Positions 5,588-7,176 of a stretch of 7,176 bases of DNA are shown in pieces. Numbering within the stretch: position 1 is the first letter of the stretch; each line of letters starts with the position of its first letter. The notes beneath the pieces were generated by a model. The model was not told the DNA's origin. It was given only the letters and a program-made list of their open reading frames with translations, and did not search any database. Source of the DNA: an uncultured Rhodanobacter sp. (GTDB lineage Bacteria; Pseudomonadota; Gammaproteobacteria; Xanthomonadales; Rhodanobacteraceae); the NCBI GenBank assembly GCA_903827735.1, contig CAIKJM010000359.1, positions 1 to 7,176 on the forward strand, written 5' to 3'. A program made the position numbers and the translations under genes.

Positions 5588-7176
5588 TTATGCCTTGCTC
5601 AAAGTAATGGCGGCGCCGTAAGGCGGCAGTGCGGCGGTAACGTCATGCCCGGCTTCGATCCAGACTGTGCCAGCGGGAACGGTCTCATCAATCGCCAGCA
5701 GCAGCGTCGCGTCGGCCACGCGAACCTGTTCGCCACCGGCCAGACCGAGGCGCTTCGCCTCGTCCGCGTTGACGCGCACGGCGGCAGCACGGTTCAGTGG
5801 ATGCGCCTGCAGCGCGGTGGCTCGGCGCAGCACGGCGTCGGTGCGATAGATCGGCAGTGTGGCCAGACGCACCAGACCGGAAACGTCCTGACGCTTGGCC
5901 AAGGCGACGGAGGCTGTCGCCGGCCGCTCGCTGATGCCGTCGCGCAGGCCGGCAAGATCGTCGAATTCGAAGCCGGCCAGCTGCAGCGAACCGCCCAGCG
6001 CACGCAGCACTTTCCAGCCCGCGCGCGTCTGTCCGGGGGCTTTGGCACCGGCAGCCACGTTCTGGGCCAGCCCGTCGACGTTGACCAGGGTCGCGTCGAT
6101 TTCCGGCAGCAGCGCGATCGGCAGAATCACGTCGGCCACTTCGCGCAACGCCGGGCTGGCGTAGGCACTGAAAGCGACGACCTGCTCTGCCGCGCGCAAA
6201 GCCTTCAGCGCCGCGGCGCCGTCGGCAAAATCGTGCGGCGGCTCGACGCCGTACAGCACGTAGCTCTTGCGCGCTTGCGCCAGCATGGCCTGCGCATCGA
6301 GGCCGCCGTTGCCCGGCAGCACGCCGAGCTTGGCCAGACCGACCGCGTTGGCACCGACCGGCAATTCGTTGTAACCGGCACCGGTAGCTTCGGCGATGAA
6401 GCGAGCAATCGCACGCAGCCACGAAGCCTGCGGATGCGTCACCGCGGCTTCGCCTAGGATGATGACAGCGCTGCCGGATTTCAGCGCGCCGACGACCTCG
6501 CTGTCGCCATCGTCGCCCTGCGCGCCGTCAATGGCGTCGGCCAGCGCAGCTGGCGCCGAAGCGCCTGCGCCCACGGCGGCCTTTGCCACTGCCAGCAGGG
6601 CGTCGACCATGGCATGCGGCGCGACGATAGCCTGACCCGCCAGCGGGTAGTTGAAGGCAAACTGTGCCGGGTTGACCAGATAGACCTTGGCACCCTTCTT
6701 GGTCGCCTGGTGCAACCGGTGATTGACCAGCGGCATCTCGTGACGCAGATCGGAACCGACGATCAGCGCCGCCTTGACCTTGTCGATCTCGGCCACGGGC
6801 AAACCAAACGTCGTGGCGACCGCGTTGTCGGCAAAGTCGAGCTGCCGCAAGCGGTGGTCGACGTGCGCGCTGCCCAGACCGCGAGCTAGCCGCATCAGCA
6901 GATCGCCCTCCTCGTTCGAGGTCGCGGGGTGGACCAGAACACCCAGCTCGCTGCCCGATTCCTTCTTCAAGGCTTCGCCGGCAAACTTCAGCGCGTCTTC
7001 CCACGTCGTGACCTGCCACTGGCCGTTGCGCTTCACTTCCGGTGCGCTGATCCGATCAGCCGCATACAGACCCTGATAGCTGTAGCGATCGCGGTCGGAC
7101 AGCCAGCACTCGTTGACCGCTTCGTTGTCACGCGGCACGGTGCGCAGCACGTCGCCGCGACGCGTATGCAGCCACA
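5588..7176 (-). CDS. nuoG: NADH-quinone oxidoreductase subunit G, C-terminal 528 residues (partial, runs off right edge)
   Basis: NuoG is the largest peripheral-arm subunit of complex I and wires electrons from NuoE/F to NuoI. The frame is open from 7174 to the TAA at 5588-5590, giving 528 visible residues; a GTG at 7150 is internal, because the coding reading continues upstream (WLHTRRGD) to the edge. The missing N-terminus, perhaps 200-250 residues, should hold the 2Fe-2S and 4Fe-4S cluster domains (N1b, N4, N5). What is seen: the end of the Mo/W-bis-MGD-type 4Fe-4S domain (VLRTVPRDNEAVNECWLSD, then RYSYQGL), then a degenerate molybdopterin-oxidoreductase fold (for example AALIVGSDLRHEMPLVNHRL), then a dinucleotide-binding-like C-terminal domain from about residue 430. 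No molybdopterin is bound in this family. At the position of the fourth N7 cysteine there is Ser (see findings). The stop is 5 bases before nuoH. Confidence 0.95.
   Translation of the reverse strand, partial: WLHTRRGDVLRTVPRDNEAVNECWLSDRDRYSYQGLYAADRISAPEVKRNGQWQVTTWEDALKFAGEALKKESGSELGVLVHPATSNEEGDLLMRLARGLGSAHVDHRLRQLDFADNAVATTFGLPVAEIDKVKAALIVGSDLRHEMPLVNHRLHQATKKGAKVYLVNPAQFAFNYPLAGQAIVAPHAMVDALLAVAKAAVGAGASAPAALADAIDGAQGDDGDSEVVGALKSGSAVIILGEAAVTHPQASWLRAIARFIAEATGAGYNELPVGANAVGLAKLGVLPGNGGLDAQAMLAQARKSYVLYGVEPPHDFADGAAALKALRAAEQVVAFSAYASPALREVADVILPIALLPEIDATLVNVDGLAQNVAAGAKAPGQTRAGWKVLRALGGSLQLAGFEFDDLAGLRDGISERPATASVALAKRQDVSGLVRLATLPIYRTDAVLRRATALQAHPLNRAAAVRVNADEAKRLGLAGGEQVRVADATLLLAIDETVPAGTVWIEAGHDVTAALPPYGAAITLSKA

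Noticed and set aside
7148..7150. GTG at 7150 as the start of a short nuoG
   Set aside because: The NuoG-like reading continues upstream without a stop to the window edge (WLHTRRGD), so this is an internal Val codon and the gene is truncated by the window.

Overview
The whole window is a segment of one operon on the minus strand that encodes the proton-pumping respiratory NADH:quinone oxidoreductase (complex I, NDH-1). In transcription order, right to left, it holds the 3' part of nuoG, complete nuoH, nuoI, nuoJ, nuoK and nuoL, and the 5' part of nuoM. nuoG runs off the right edge and nuoM off the left edge. The standard bacterial order G-H-I-J-K-L-M is kept with no insertion, loss or inversion. 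By family precedent nuoA-F should lie beyond the right edge and nuoN beyond the left edge.

The genes are packed tightly. Gaps are 5, 8, 12, -4 (ATGA overlap nuoJ/nuoK), 4 and 15 bases. No non-coding stretch is longer than 15 bases, so there is no room for an internal terminator, riboswitch or conventional promoter. No RNA gene, mobile element, CRISPR array or repeat family was seen. Expression is therefore most likely from a promoter outside the window, with translational coupling between neighbours.

Together the products cover most of complex I. NuoG (peripheral arm) and NuoI (two 4Fe-4S clusters) carry electrons from the NADH module towards quinone. NuoH forms the quinone chamber at the arm junction. 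NuoJ and NuoK form the first membrane half-channel region. NuoM and NuoL are antiporter-like proton channels, NuoL being distal with the lateral helix. The key charged residues expected in these subunits are all visible, so the complex looks functional.

The organism looks like a fairly GC-rich gammaproteobacterium. The fused style of NuoJ tail, the NuoG sequence and the gene arrangement fit the Xanthomonadales (Lysobacterales), perhaps Rhodanobacteraceae. That placement rests on sequence impression only and is moderately confident at best. No undescribed system was found; this is ordinary core metabolism, and the findings listed are low-interest details.
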